Shown here: in pieces, positions 16,002-24,479 of the stretch | Layout: each line of letters opens with the position of its first letter | Numbering within the stretch: the first letter of the stretch is position 1 | DNA from: Pseudoalteromonas aurantia | GTDB lineage: Bacteria; Pseudomonadota; Gammaproteobacteria; Enterobacterales; Alteromonadaceae | Direction: 5' to 3' | Assembly: GCF_005886875.1 (NCBI RefSeq) | Contig: NZ_PNBY01000067.1 | Span: forward strand, 1-46,310 | DNA: 46,310 nt | The notes under the pieces: model-generated | Seen by the model: only the letters and a program-made list of their open reading frames with translations | What the model was told of the DNA's origin: nothing | Database searches by the model: none | Position numbers and translations under genes: made by a program

Positions 16002-17316
16002 GCAAATGTTTAAACGTTTATTTATTTATTCTGCTGCAGCATTCATCTGCAGCATATTTATTGCGGTTATTTTACTCGATACTAAATATGTTGATATTCG
16101 AGTTAAAGAAGAAAAACCAATTCTTGATGGACTTTATTCGGTTATCTACAAACAAGCACAAGGTGACAAGATAGTCCCTGCGCTCTTAGAATACTGGTCT
16201 GGGCAATTTGGCTATAAGGTGATCATCATCACTGAGAAACAAGCTCAAAATGAAAGTGTTGAACTAAGTTCGCTCAAACAAGAAGGAAGTGTGGTAAAGC
16301 TTGTTAGCGGTTGGACGCAAGATAGAGTTACCGCTTATTACCAACATGGTGAACAAATCATAAGAATGTCTAAGATACACATTGATAAGCAAGCTTATTT
16401 ATTATACTGGCAATCTTTGCTAGTGACTATTTTGATCATTTTGGCGTTATTCGTCTATCTTTACGTTCATATGCATAAAAAATACATAGATCGATTACTT
16501 CAAGCTTATGAAAGTTACGGTCAAGGAAAATTGTCTTTACGAGTGTCTGCTGAGATGCCTGCTCCGTATAGTGTGCTTGCAAGCCATTTCAATACGATGG
16601 CAACTAAAATTGAAAGTTTACTCCAAGAACATCAGCAGATGTTAAATGGTGTTTCTCATGATTTAAAGACACCTCTAGCTCGGTTAAGGTTTGCACTAGA
16701 TATGACCCGCAGTTGCAATAGTGCCGAGGAGTATCGAGAAACAATCCAGTTTATGGATGAGGACTTGGATGCGCTGGATGAGTTATTGGACGACTGGTTC
16801 TTATATGTTGGTCTTAACGCTGAACGCAGAGAACCAAAAATAGAACATTGTCAGTTAGGTAATATAGTGAATAAGGTGGTGAGTCGCAGTGTACCTATTT
16901 ACTCTAATATACGAGCACGTAATCATGTTGCGGCAAACTTTGAAATTGGTGCAGACAAAAAACTGCTCACTAGAGCGGTTGAAAACCTTGTAAATAATGC
17001 ATGTAAGTTCGCTAAAAGTGAGATTCGTGTCAGTACTCGTTGGTCAAACGATGGGTATATCTGTATAGATGTTGAAGATGATGGAGCTGGTATTCCAGAA
17101 GATAAGCGCACTGAAGTACTTAAGCCTTTTTTGCGTTTGGATAGTAGCCGTAATATTCCTGGCATTGGTTTAGGCTTATCTATTGTGTCGAGTATATTAA
17201 ATAGTCATAAAGGGTATTTAAAAATCTGTGATTCTGACTTGGGAGGAGCCAAAATAACGTTGGTAATTCCTGTAATCAATGTGTTACCAACGGAAGAAGC
17301 AAAAGTATTGGGATAG
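15985..17316 (+). CDS. Sensor histidine kinase, RstB-like
   Basis: This membrane kinase has a first membrane segment at the N-terminus, a periplasmic loop of about 100 residues and a second segment around residues 140-165. A HAMP-like linker, a dimerisation/phosphorylation helix with GVSHDLKTPLARLRF (phosphorylated His) and an ATPase domain with NLVNNACKFAK (N box), VEDDGAGIP (G1) and GIGLGLSIV (G2) follow. The general layout matches RstB. Three in-frame starts exist: ATG 15985 (behind AGGGG and AGG), GTG 15994 and ATG 16006. Family N-termini favour MFKRLF (16006), while the ribosome site favours 15985. All overlap or touch the end of the regulator gene, so the pair is translationally coupled. 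The signal is unknown; a cationic amphiphile acting on the membrane would fit the neighbourhood. Confidence 0.86.
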   Translation: MCYVNEQMFKRLFIYSAAAFICSIFIAVILLDTKYVDIRVKEEKPILDGLYSVIYKQAQGDKIVPALLEYWSGQFGYKVIIITEKQAQNESVELSSLKQEGSVVKLVSGWTQDRVTAYYQHGEQIIRMSKIHIDKQAYLLYWQSLLVTILIILALFVYLYVHMHKKYIDRLLQAYESYGQGKLSLRVSAEMPAPYSVLASHFNTMATKIESLLQEHQQMLNGVSHDLKTPLARLRFALDMTRSCNSAEEYRETIQFMDEDLDALDELLDDWFLYVGLNAERREPKIEHCQLGNIVNKVVSRSVPIYSNIRARNHVAANFEIGADKKLLTRAVENLVNNACKFAKSEIRVSTRWSNDGYICIDVEDDGAGIPEDKRTEVLKPFLRLDSSRNIPGIGLGLSIVSSILNSHKGYLKICDSDLGGAKITLVIPVINVLPTEEAKVLG

Positions 17317-17388
17317 TTAACTTTTGTATTTAGGTTTAGGGATTGAAACGTATGAGTTAGTCTCTTTCATATTACCCACGGACCAAAT

Positions 17389-17931
17389 TTAACTCTTATT
17401 CGCTAAGCGCTTCATTTCATCAATGATCATGTTTAACATCGCTTTTTTAACATCTGCCTGTTCGGTGAGTAACGCACTTTTTTGTTTCTCTAAACTTTGA
17501 ATAACAGCTTCATTATTATTCTCTTGATATTCTTTTACGCCTCGGTGTGCATTGAGGTTTATATGGTTTTTGCGTCTTTCATTTTCAGGTTGGATACTTT
17601 TTTGAATATACATTTTCGTAGCAGGTGTCTGTGGATCTTGTTTTAACTGGGTGATTTGTTTATTCACTATGTCTATCTGTCTTTGTAAGTCCTCATTGAC
17701 GACTTCTAAGTCTTCATAGTGACTTTTGAAGTTGGTATTTCCCTCTTTGTAGTCTTTTGCCATTGAATCTAAGTATTTTGAAAATGTGTAGTCTTGTTGC
17801 TCATCTTCGTCATCTTGCGTGTCCTCATTGGGGAGTAGCTGTTCTTTTTGGGCATATTCAGATCTACTTTCGAGTGAGTGATTTTTGATTTTTGGTACGA
17901 CAAATGTCTGCGGTAGTGCGTCGGTTTTCAT
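17389..17931 (-). CDS. Hypothetical coiled-coil protein
   Basis: I do not recognise this 180-residue protein. It is strongly charged and rich in Gln, Glu, Lys and Asn. It has no signal peptide or membrane segment. An acidic stretch (about residues 36-46) is followed by heptad-like helices near residues 65-95 and 135-178, which suggest a coiled coil. The start is well supported by AAGGAT about 7 nt upstream. It is convergent with the kinase gene and has no partner on its own strand. It is likely cytoplasmic; its function is unknown. Confidence 0.7.
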   Translation of the reverse strand: MKTDALPQTFVVPKIKNHSLESRSEYAQKEQLLPNEDTQDDEDEQQDYTFSKYLDSMAKDYKEGNTNFKSHYEDLEVVNEDLQRQIDIVNKQITQLKQDPQTPATKMYIQKSIQPENERRKNHINLNAHRGVKEYQENNNEAVIQSLEKQKSALLTEQADVKKAMLNMIIDEMKRLANKS

Positions 17932-17952
17932 TTTTAATCCTTAAATATGAAT

Positions 17953-18013
17953 GTATTTCCTAACTATGCATAGTATCGACTGATTTGTTTATCTCTGAAG
18001 GTATTTCCTGACT
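17953..18013. repeat. Short direct repeat upstream of the coiled-coil gene
   Basis: GTATTTCCTAACT (17953-17965) recurs as GTATTTCCTGACT (18001-18013), 48 nt apart with one mismatch. Both copies lie just upstream of the minus-strand gene starting at 17931. They could be operator half-sites or a small duplication. Confidence 0.35.
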
Positions 18014-18071
18014 CTAATTCGAAAATTAAGAGGGCTCGGCTTCGCTTATAAATATAAAAAGGAGGTCTATT

Positions 18072-18526
18072 ATGAAATGGTTTTTGGTCGTTTTTAGTAG
18101 TTTATGTGCGTGTTGAGTGTCAGCTAAATGTGAAGATAAAGCATACCGAGAATTCGATTTTTGGTTGGCTGATTGGCAAGTATATACGCCTGATGACAAA
18201 TTAGCTGGGCGCAATTTTATCACTGCTGATCATAACAATTGCGTGATAAAAGAACGCTACACGAGTGTATCGGGTTATCAAAGTGAGCGCTTGGGTATTT
18301 ATGACATTACGATGAAGTTATGGCATCAAACTTAGGTAGGTAACACAGGGTTATACTTCAACTTGAAGGAAATTTACAGGGCAAAGTGATGGTGCTGACG
18401 GGCTCCGATTTTGACAAGACTGGCAATTATTTAGAAAAAAGGATCACTTGGACACCTAACACCGGTGGCTCTGTTCGGTAAGTATGGAAAACGAAAGCGC
18501 TCGGCCAAAAATGGCAGAAAAGTTAA
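18072..18526 (+). pseudogene. Decayed small secreted protein gene (DUF1579-like)
   Basis: A perfect ribosome site (AAGGAGG) precedes ATG 18072 and a signal-peptide-like start. The frame is broken by TGA at 18114, TAG at 18333 (where a Trp is expected after HQT), a frameshift around 18340-18352 and TAA at 18479. The remaining frame ends at TAA 18524. Reading through the lesions gives a coherent protein with REFDFWLADWQVYTP, ERYTSVSGYQSERLGIYD and LEGNLQGKVMVLTGS. From memory these resemble a small secreted DUF1579-like family of marine gammaproteobacteria. The good ribosome site and continuous homology show that the gene was lost recently. The product is not made at full length. Confidence 0.8.
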
Positions 18527-19014
18527 AGTAGTAACACGATAAAATCAGCTGCCTGCATTGATTGATATGATATTTCTTCACCTCGCTGTCGGCACGTTAG
18601 CACAAGCTAATATTCCTCAAGTCATTTATAAATGCTGTTGGTCCAGCACGTGTCGTCAACCCCCTTTACATTGATTGGTGTTAGAACCCTTCAAGAATAT
18701 GACACAGGGCGTATACAGACGCCATTAATGTTTTGTTTGATTAAATCGCTCAGGATCAAACGAAGTTAAATGCAATAAAAAATCAACCTTTCTTGTTTAT
18801 TATCAGTCTAGCGTTCGTTCGGCCATGTTGAAACGCAATTACAAAAGAGGGGGGTTGTTCTAAAAGACCTCAGTGTTGATGTGAATACGCTTCTTGCGTC
18901 GGTGCTGCCAGTCATAAAAATGAAGATAAGTAACGTTTTAGTGCTTATTTTTGGCGAATATTTAGGTTGCCATCAATTTTAAGTGTTTGTAGTATCAATA
19001 ATTATTTTTTGTTG
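18527..19014. other. Intergenic stretch with no supported gene
   Basis: This stretch of nearly 490 nt has no convincing frame. Short coding-looking pieces occur, such as a segment near 18690-18830 with scattered stops, but I cannot tie them to a family. It may be the remains of a further decayed gene. There is no clear terminator or strong promoter. Confidence 0.4.
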
Positions 19015-20238
19015 ATGAAATCTATGAGAAAGTTGTTACTGTCACCTTGGTTGGTGTATCTAATTGTCAGTTATTGCCTTTTGCACCAGATATCGGGTAA
19101 TACGATGGCTGAAGTCAACTCCCTATCAGATAATAAATACATATCAGGGTTAATTTCTAACGGCCAGCCCGGTATCTCAGGGTTAGATAATCCACGTCAA
19201 TTGAGTCTATCTGAGGATGGTAAGTGGGTATTTGTTGTGAGTGGTGATGACAATGCGCTTAGTATATTTGCTCGGCAAAAAGGTGGTCAACTTCAATTTA
19301 AACAGACATTTAAAAATATAGATAACCCTGCATTTAAATTGGAAGGAGCATCGGGTGTTATTGCTTTCAATAACGACGAGTTGCTTGTAACCACGAGTTT
19401 TTATGATGGTGCAGTGTCATTGTTTAAAAAAGTTGACTCGGGTGCTTACCAGTTTGTCCATGCATTGAGTGATAATTTAACACCGCATAGAGTCTTTAAA
19501 GATCCTAGCCCAATAGGTGAACTTGATAAATTGAATGTGTTAGGTGCATGGGGGTTGATAAAACTCGACCAACAACGTTTTGCTGTAGCAAGCTATCAAA
19601 GTGATGCGGTCAGCTTTTTCCAAATCAAGAATGAGCAACTGTTATTAGACAAAACTGCCAATGACGCGGTAAAAGGGCATCGATTTTCACGTCCTGTTGC
19701 AATTCAATCACTGGGTGATCAAGCTACGTTTGACGGGTTAATGGTATTAGGATATGAAGACGCTATGCTTAGCGTTTTACATAGTGAGCCCAGTATACGT
19801 TACCGACGTGCTCAAGTACTTAATTTAAAAAAGTATGGATGCATCAGTCCACAGGCCCTTCATCGAGTTAATACCACCAACCTTGTTTATGTTGCGTGTA
19901 CCGGCAGTGACCATATTCTTGTTTTAAAAGATTTAGGCTATGACGCAGGTAATAAACGCCTTAAAGTGTTACAGGTATTACAAGCCCCTAGTTTGAAAGG
20001 GATCAGTAGCTTGGTATTTACGCCCGATGGTAAAAAGGGATACGGCGCAGCTGAAAGTGGCAGGGGAATTGTTGTTTTAAGTACAGGCCAAACAGGTCAT
20101 TTAGAGGTGAACAAAACGGTGTTAAAAACAGCTCTGTTTGCCATCTCGTCGCTCACCTTGTTGAATACAAATACGTTAATTGTCACAGCCGCTAAGCAGG
20201 ATTCGGTGATCACCTTAGATGTATCATCTTTGAAATGA
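19015..20238 (+). CDS. Secreted beta-propeller (YVTN/lactonase-like) protein
   Basis: The predicted protein is about 407 residues from ATG 19015; ATG 19024 is an alternative. An open frame to TTG 18967 exists but lacks support. It begins with a positively charged stretch and a hydrophobic segment (LLLSPWLVYLIVSYCLL), a signal peptide or anchor. Repeated blocks then combine a Leu/Val strand with SxDGKWVFVVSGDDNALSIF and similar motifs, typical of YVTN or 7-bladed lactonase-like beta-propellers. Two cysteines (in the KYGCISP and VYVACTGS segments) could form a disulfide. Such proteins act in the periplasm or on the surface, often in binding. The family usually has weak ribosome sites, and none is obvious here. 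The role is unknown and no partner gene is evident. Confidence 0.72.
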   Translation: MKSMRKLLLSPWLVYLIVSYCLLHQISGNTMAEVNSLSDNKYISGLISNGQPGISGLDNPRQLSLSEDGKWVFVVSGDDNALSIFARQKGGQLQFKQTFKNIDNPAFKLEGASGVIAFNNDELLVTTSFYDGAVSLFKKVDSGAYQFVHALSDNLTPHRVFKDPSPIGELDKLNVLGAWGLIKLDQQRFAVASYQSDAVSFFQIKNEQLLLDKTANDAVKGHRFSRPVAIQSLGDQATFDGLMVLGYEDAMLSVLHSEPSIRYRRAQVLNLKKYGCISPQALHRVNTTNLVYVACTGSDHILVLKDLGYDAGNKRLKVLQVLQAPSLKGISSLVFTPDGKKGYGAAESGRGIVVLSTGQTGHLEVNKTVLKTALFAISSLTLLNTNTLIVTAAKQDSVITLDVSSLK

Positions 20239-20271
20239 TGCATGCTCAGCAGTGTCTACTGAGTCTTTAAC

Positions 20272-20288
20272 TAAGTGATTGTCACTTA
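20272..20288. promoter_or_regulatory. Dyad upstream of the unknown two-gene operon
   Basis: TAAGTGA and TCACTTA form a perfect 7-bp inverted repeat with a TTG spacer, about 85 nt before the start of the 120-residue protein. It could be an operator for this operon. No regulator is suggested by the sequence. Confidence 0.3.
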
Positions 20289-20372
20289 AATTTCGTTTGC
20301 AATTTAGGCGCAAACAAATAAGCTATCACATAATTAATACCACCTATAAAAATAACGACAAGGAATTGTAAT

Positions 20373-20735
20373 ATGCTAAAAATTAAAGCAGCTTTAGAGA
20401 AACTAGACGACGCTATGATAGATTTTTCCACCCTGTCTGTTGCGACTTATACCGGTGACATTTCAGTGATATTGAAAGCCGATGATGGCGCATCCATAAA
20501 GCTCAATGAATTAGACTTTAATGATGTATTACAAAAAGCCATTTCAGGGGCTTCAGCGTCAACCGATGGCAATATTGAATTGGTTGCACTCAATACGCAT
20601 AAATTAGATGGTGATGGCATGGTATTTCGTCAAAAGGACATATCGCCTGAACTTGAGACTGCCCATAATGCGGCGTTGAGTGCAGCGCTTGAAACCAGAG
20701 AAGGTTTGTTGGCGTTAGTAAAAGATGTATTTTAA
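20373..20735 (+). CDS. Hypothetical protein, first gene of an unrecognised pair
   Basis: This 120-residue acidic protein has a good ribosome site (AAGGAATTGTAAT before ATG). It has no signal peptide or membrane segment. It looks like an alpha/beta fold: an N-terminal helix (about residues 1-18), then alternating strands, then an Ala/Glu-rich C-terminal helix (about 88-120). It lies 39 nt upstream of a 582-residue protein on the same strand, and the two are probably co-transcribed. Several short dyads lie upstream, including TAAGTGA-TTG-TCACTTA (20272-20288). I do not recognise the family. A chaperone, adaptor or immunity-type partner for the larger protein is possible but unproven. Confidence 0.68.
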   Translation: MLKIKAALEKLDDAMIDFSTLSVATYTGDISVILKADDGASIKLNELDFNDVLQKAISGASASTDGNIELVALNTHKLDGDGMVFRQKDISPELETAHNAALSAALETREGLLALVKDVF

Positions 20736-20774
20736 CCACACCTTGTTGGGTAACTGTGATAAAGCGTACTTAGG

Positions 20775-22523
20775 GTGAGTTTAGACAATATACGGGAGTG
20801 CTATCAGCTAGCAGAGTCTAAGATTGAGCAGACACTTAAGCACCATCTTTTACCCGATTTTTCAGCGAATGAGGTCGATAAAAATGAGGCACTGTTACGT
20901 GGTCCTTTAGGGCAGACGTTATGTGATCGCCTCTATCGCATGCAATACCTATCAGCTGAGCAGCGTGACAATTTTATCGACATTCAATCTGTGTTGCGAG
21001 CGCATACGTCGCCATGGTCACATGAGGTAGGGCAGTGGTTATCAACTTTCTCAACGGCAATAAAAACACTCCAGTCTGAAGCGGGTCTGCACTGTGATGC
21101 GTGGTTTGGTCATAAATCGTTTACAGTTCTACAGCAGGTGTATTCATTTGAAGCACCCACCGAGTTAGAAAGTTGGTTTTCAAAGCCAGCGTGTAGCAAG
21201 TTTTTAAATCGCGCTATTTATGTTCGCTTACGTGCGTTGGGGCTTTTACCCGGTAAAACACGGCGTTTTTTCACAAAGCCAGCAGCACATGAGCTACTTA
21301 ACCAAGCTGTTGAAGCTGGCTTGGGGTATTGGCAACAGCTCTTGTATTATTGGGGAGCGCTTGATCCTAATGTTCGCGCAACAAAACTGAATTTGCTCCA
21401 GTGGCTATTTGACACAGATGGCATTACACGATTTATAAACACCAAGGCTAAACAGCTCTTTGAACAACACAAACAGCTGACGCGCCCGATTGTGTGGAAT
21501 CATGCCGATAATGAGGTGTTTCCTGATGTGACGCCAGCTGAATTACCGAGATTGAGCTTACGCGTGATCATGGCACAGGCGCGCATAGAGGCGTGGTTAA
21601 ACGGCTTTGGCAGCAAACAAAGTGATTTTGCTCAAGGTGGGGACTTTTACCCTGGTGCGCCTATTGACGCCTATCGATATAGTGAATTCTTTAAACCAAG
21701 GTATAAAACCCGATATACCAGCGCGTTACCTCGGTTACATCCTGAACTAAAACGTATTATTTGTTTGTGGGATGACTTTGAAAGAGTGAAACGAGGCTCA
21801 GCTGACAAGCGACTTGTGCGAGAAACACATATCGCGCGGGCGATACAAAAGAAACAATTAACAGTAATAGGCATTGCGCTGAGAACGCTGCATTGTGTTT
21901 ATGAGCTTGATACGCTTCCCTCACAACAAACGCAGTTAAGCCCCACGATTAACCAACATTACGCGGCGCTATCACAAGATGAAAGAAACCCTGAATTGTG
22001 GCACAAGCAAAGTATCGGTGCTGCCTGCCTTGATGGTTTAAAGCGTGCTTTTAAATGGGTATATAAAACGGTTTCGCGCGTCTTTTATGCTATATCTGGT
22101 TTTGTGCAACGTGTGATACGTGTTGTTAAATCTGTGGCAATCCAGGGGATGACATTGCTAAGCCAAGTATCGGATATTGTTGGATCTGGCATTGAACTGC
22201 TGGTGAATAAAGTGTTGGTAGATAAGGAACAATTTAAAGTGGTCGGCGATCAAGATTTTGACTTAACGACCTTACATAGCGCGCAATGTAGCGAGTTGCA
22301 AATGCGTGAGGGAACTGTCGCGATGCTGCATCGCTCTATGTTATTTAAGATTGCATGTGGCATGTTCCGGATACTTTTATCCGTTTTCAAGATAACAGCG
22401 GGTGTCGTCACAGGCAGGGCATGGGAAGTGATCGATGGCGTGCTACTTATGGCTAACTATTATCAGTCAATTAGTGAACAAGACAAAGCAAAATTTCAAT
22501 TAGCGCTCGAAGGATATGCTTAA
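20775..22523 (+). CDS. Large hypothetical protein with C-terminal amphipathic/membrane helices
   Basis: This 582-residue protein of unknown family begins at GTG 20775. No clear ribosome site is seen, so the start is uncertain. The first 400 residues look helical and soluble, with many Trp, Leu and Arg residues. From about residue 420 there is a run of amphipathic and hydrophobic helices (FKWVYKTVSRVFYAISGF, IRVVKSVAIQGMTLLSQV). A second hydrophobic stretch follows near residues 520-570 (FKIACGMFRILLSVFKITAG). That architecture recalls membrane-active effectors or peripheral membrane proteins, but no signature supports a specific call. It pairs with the 120-residue gene just upstream. Confidence 0.68.
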   Translation: MSLDNIRECYQLAESKIEQTLKHHLLPDFSANEVDKNEALLRGPLGQTLCDRLYRMQYLSAEQRDNFIDIQSVLRAHTSPWSHEVGQWLSTFSTAIKTLQSEAGLHCDAWFGHKSFTVLQQVYSFEAPTELESWFSKPACSKFLNRAIYVRLRALGLLPGKTRRFFTKPAAHELLNQAVEAGLGYWQQLLYYWGALDPNVRATKLNLLQWLFDTDGITRFINTKAKQLFEQHKQLTRPIVWNHADNEVFPDVTPAELPRLSLRVIMAQARIEAWLNGFGSKQSDFAQGGDFYPGAPIDAYRYSEFFKPRYKTRYTSALPRLHPELKRIICLWDDFERVKRGSADKRLVRETHIARAIQKKQLTVIGIALRTLHCVYELDTLPSQQTQLSPTINQHYAALSQDERNPELWHKQSIGAACLDGLKRAFKWVYKTVSRVFYAISGFVQRVIRVVKSVAIQGMTLLSQVSDIVGSGIELLVNKVLVDKEQFKVVGDQDFDLTTLHSAQCSELQMREGTVAMLHRSMLFKIACGMFRILLSVFKITAGVVTGRAWEVIDGVLLMANYYQSISEQDKAKFQLALEGYA

Positions 22524-22849
22524 ACCTGTTCTTTTCTTACCTGTTTCAGTTATCTTAAAGCTTATGTGTATATCTGCTTTATTCACATCAGCATCAGTGA
22601 CGGTAAAGTGTGCACTAAGAAATAAGCTGGTGCATAATAATTTGTTCATTGTTTGACTTACTTGTGTGACTTATTGGATCAATATGATGGCAAGGTGGTT
22701 GAGTGAAAGATTGAAAATATATGCCATAACACCAATATAAAAACTAAATTGGCGATATTATGCCTGCTTTGCAGGCAAGCGATGTTACTTTTTAGCACTA
22801 AATCTATTACCCTTATTGGTTACTTTTTCTATTAAAATTAATTTTCTCT
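22524..22849. other. Intergenic region with one hairpin
   Basis: No gene is supported in these 326 nt. TGCCTGC-TTT-GCAGGCA (22761-22777) forms a perfect 7-bp stem without an immediate T-tract, so it is a weak terminator candidate. The AT-rich segment just before 22850 probably contains the promoter of the hydrolase gene. Confidence 0.5.
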
Positions 22850-23590
22850 ATGATCATTTCAAGTCAAACTCACGATATTACAACACCCACAGGCATGATG
22901 CGCACTTACCATTATTCTCCTGTTGAGGGTGGCAATTACCCATGCATCATTTTCTATTCAGAGATTTTTCAACAAACAGCACCAATAGCGCGCTCTGCTG
23001 CGATTTTGGCAAGTCATGGTTTTCACGTACTTGTGCCTGAAGTGTTCCATGAATTGAATCCAATTGGGACAGTACTTGCCTATGACGATGCAGGTAAAGA
23101 CAAAGGCAATGAAGATAAATGGAGCAAGCAATTAGAGCATCACGACAGTGATACGCAAGCGTTGATTGAGTTTGCACAGCAGCTTAACGGGTGTAATGGT
23201 AATGTCGGCGCGATGGGGGTGTGTATTGGCGGGCATTTAGCGTATAGAGCAGCCTTAAACCCTGCGATTAAAGCTGCGTTTTGTTTGTATGCAACCGATA
23301 TTCATAGTGACTCGTTACCTGCGCAAATTGGTAATGGATCATTTGAAAGAATGAAAGACATACAAGGAGAAATCCATTTTGTATGGGGTAAGCAAGATCC
23401 ACATGTACCTATGGAAGGGCGTTTGCGTATTTACACAGCCTGCCAACGCACAGGAATTAACTTCCATTGGCAGGAGGTGAATGCACAACACGCATTTATG
23501 CGTGATGAAGGTGACAGGTATGATGCAGCATTAGCTATTTCAATGTATCAGCAAGCAGTGGCGTTATTTGGTAGAACACTCGTTTTATAA
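22850..23590 (+). CDS. Dienelactone hydrolase family protein
   Basis: This 246-residue protein has an alpha/beta-hydrolase fold. The nucleophile is Cys in MGVCIGGHLAY, the acid Asp in WGKQDPHVP and the base His in NAQHAFMRDE, which is the Cys-Asp-His triad of dienelactone hydrolases. The family opens lactones such as dienelactone, but many members act on unknown esters. There is no signal peptide, so it is cytoplasmic. It stands alone, with a likely terminator downstream. The ATG start is clear, but no strong ribosome site precedes it. The substrate is unknown. Confidence 0.87.
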   Translation: MIISSQTHDITTPTGMMRTYHYSPVEGGNYPCIIFYSEIFQQTAPIARSAAILASHGFHVLVPEVFHELNPIGTVLAYDDAGKDKGNEDKWSKQLEHHDSDTQALIEFAQQLNGCNGNVGAMGVCIGGHLAYRAALNPAIKAAFCLYATDIHSDSLPAQIGNGSFERMKDIQGEIHFVWGKQDPHVPMEGRLRIYTACQRTGINFHWQEVNAQHAFMRDEGDRYDAALAISMYQQAVALFGRTLVL

Positions 23591-23890
23591 CATAGATATG
23601 AAGGTAAATGACTTTTGTAATGTGGGTGATTCAAGAAGTCCACATTTTTTGATTAAATATAAGGCTTTCATTAGCTGGGCAGTATCAGTTTACTTTTTCA
23701 CAGACTGAAATAGTGAATAATGTGTATGTTTCTTATGCTAACAATTAATTTTTATGACCGTATGCTTAGACATATCCACTGCAAATTAAATTTATGCATT
23801 GCGACTTTTGTCGATAGTCTAAATACTTAGTAAATGACGAGATCAGGATCCTTCCGCCCTTTTAATATGATAGATATAAGGATTATATTG
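23591..23890. other. Intergenic region between hydrolase and acetyltransferase genes
   Basis: Apart from the terminator at 23619-23650 and an AT-rich promoter-like stretch before 23891, I see nothing in this 300-nt region. The open frame reaching from 23834 into the acetyltransferase gene is an upstream extension without a ribosome site. Confidence 0.5.
23619..23650 (+). terminator. Intrinsic terminator after the dienelactone hydrolase
   Basis: AATGTGG and CCACATT form a 7-bp stem with a 14-nt loop, followed directly by TTTT. It lies about 30 nt after the stop codon. Confidence 0.6.
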
Positions 23891-24421
23891 ATGAATATAA
23901 AGATCAGGCCTTTTAAGAACAATGATAGTGAAGCTTTTTTCTCTTCAGTGACAGAATCTGTAGAACACCTTGGGACCTGGCTTCCCTGGTGCCATAAAGA
24001 TTACAGTTTAGATGAAGCCCAAATGTGGGTTCAATACAGTATTCAGCAATGGCAAAGCGGGGCTGAATATAATTTTGCCATTGAAGATCTTGATTCGCAA
24101 AAAATACTCGGTTCAGTGGCTATTAACCAAATGGTGCCAATACATCGTTGTGGTAATTTAGGCTATTGGGTTACCAAGTCGGCATTGGGGCAAGGAGTAT
24201 GTGTTGCTGCAATTAAACAACTATTACAGTATGCGTTTACGGATCTTGGGCTGCAAAGAATCGAAATACATGTACTTGAAGAGAATTACGCGAGTAATCG
24301 AGTAGCTGAAAAGTTAAACGCGACGTTTGAAGGAATACAAAGAAATAAGCTATTTTTCAAAGGTAAGCCTTATTCAGCCAAGTGTTATTCACTCATTCCC
24401 GCAGATATCGATATTGAGTGA
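23891..24421 (+). CDS. GNAT N-acetyltransferase, RimJ/RimL-like
   Basis: This 176-residue GNAT protein starts at ATG 23891, behind AAGGAT at an 8-nt spacing. It shows the N-terminal IRPFKNNDSEAFF strand/helix, GNLGYWVTKSALGQGV (motif A, acetyl-CoA binding) and LQRIEIHVLEENYASNRVAEKLN (motif B). This is the RimJ/RimL/SpeG-like layout, whose members acetylate the N-termini of ribosomal proteins, polyamines, amino acids or antibiotics. The substrate cannot be told. A role in modifying a polyamine product is possible in principle, but the gene lies 10 kb from that operon. Confidence 0.85.
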   Translation: MNIKIRPFKNNDSEAFFSSVTESVEHLGTWLPWCHKDYSLDEAQMWVQYSIQQWQSGAEYNFAIEDLDSQKILGSVAINQMVPIHRCGNLGYWVTKSALGQGVCVAAIKQLLQYAFTDLGLQRIEIHVLEENYASNRVAEKLNATFEGIQRNKLFFKGKPYSAKCYSLIPADIDIE

Positions 24422-24432
24422 TTAAAATAACA

Positions 24433-24456
24433 GGCGACAGGGTAATGTCGCCTTTT
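24433..24456 (+). terminator. Intrinsic terminator between convergent genes
   Basis: GGCGACA and TGTCGCC form a perfect 7-bp stem around a 6-nt loop, followed by TTTT. It ends the acetyltransferase gene and lies 24 nt from the convergent RND transporter gene. The stem could affect both transcripts. Confidence 0.7.
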
Positions 24457-24479
24457 ACTGTTAGTTACAAAGTATTAAA

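Noticed and set aside
20775..22523. Calling the 582-residue protein a pore-forming toxin
   Set aside because: The C-terminal helices are suggestive, but no known toxin signature, secretion signal or proven immunity partner is present.
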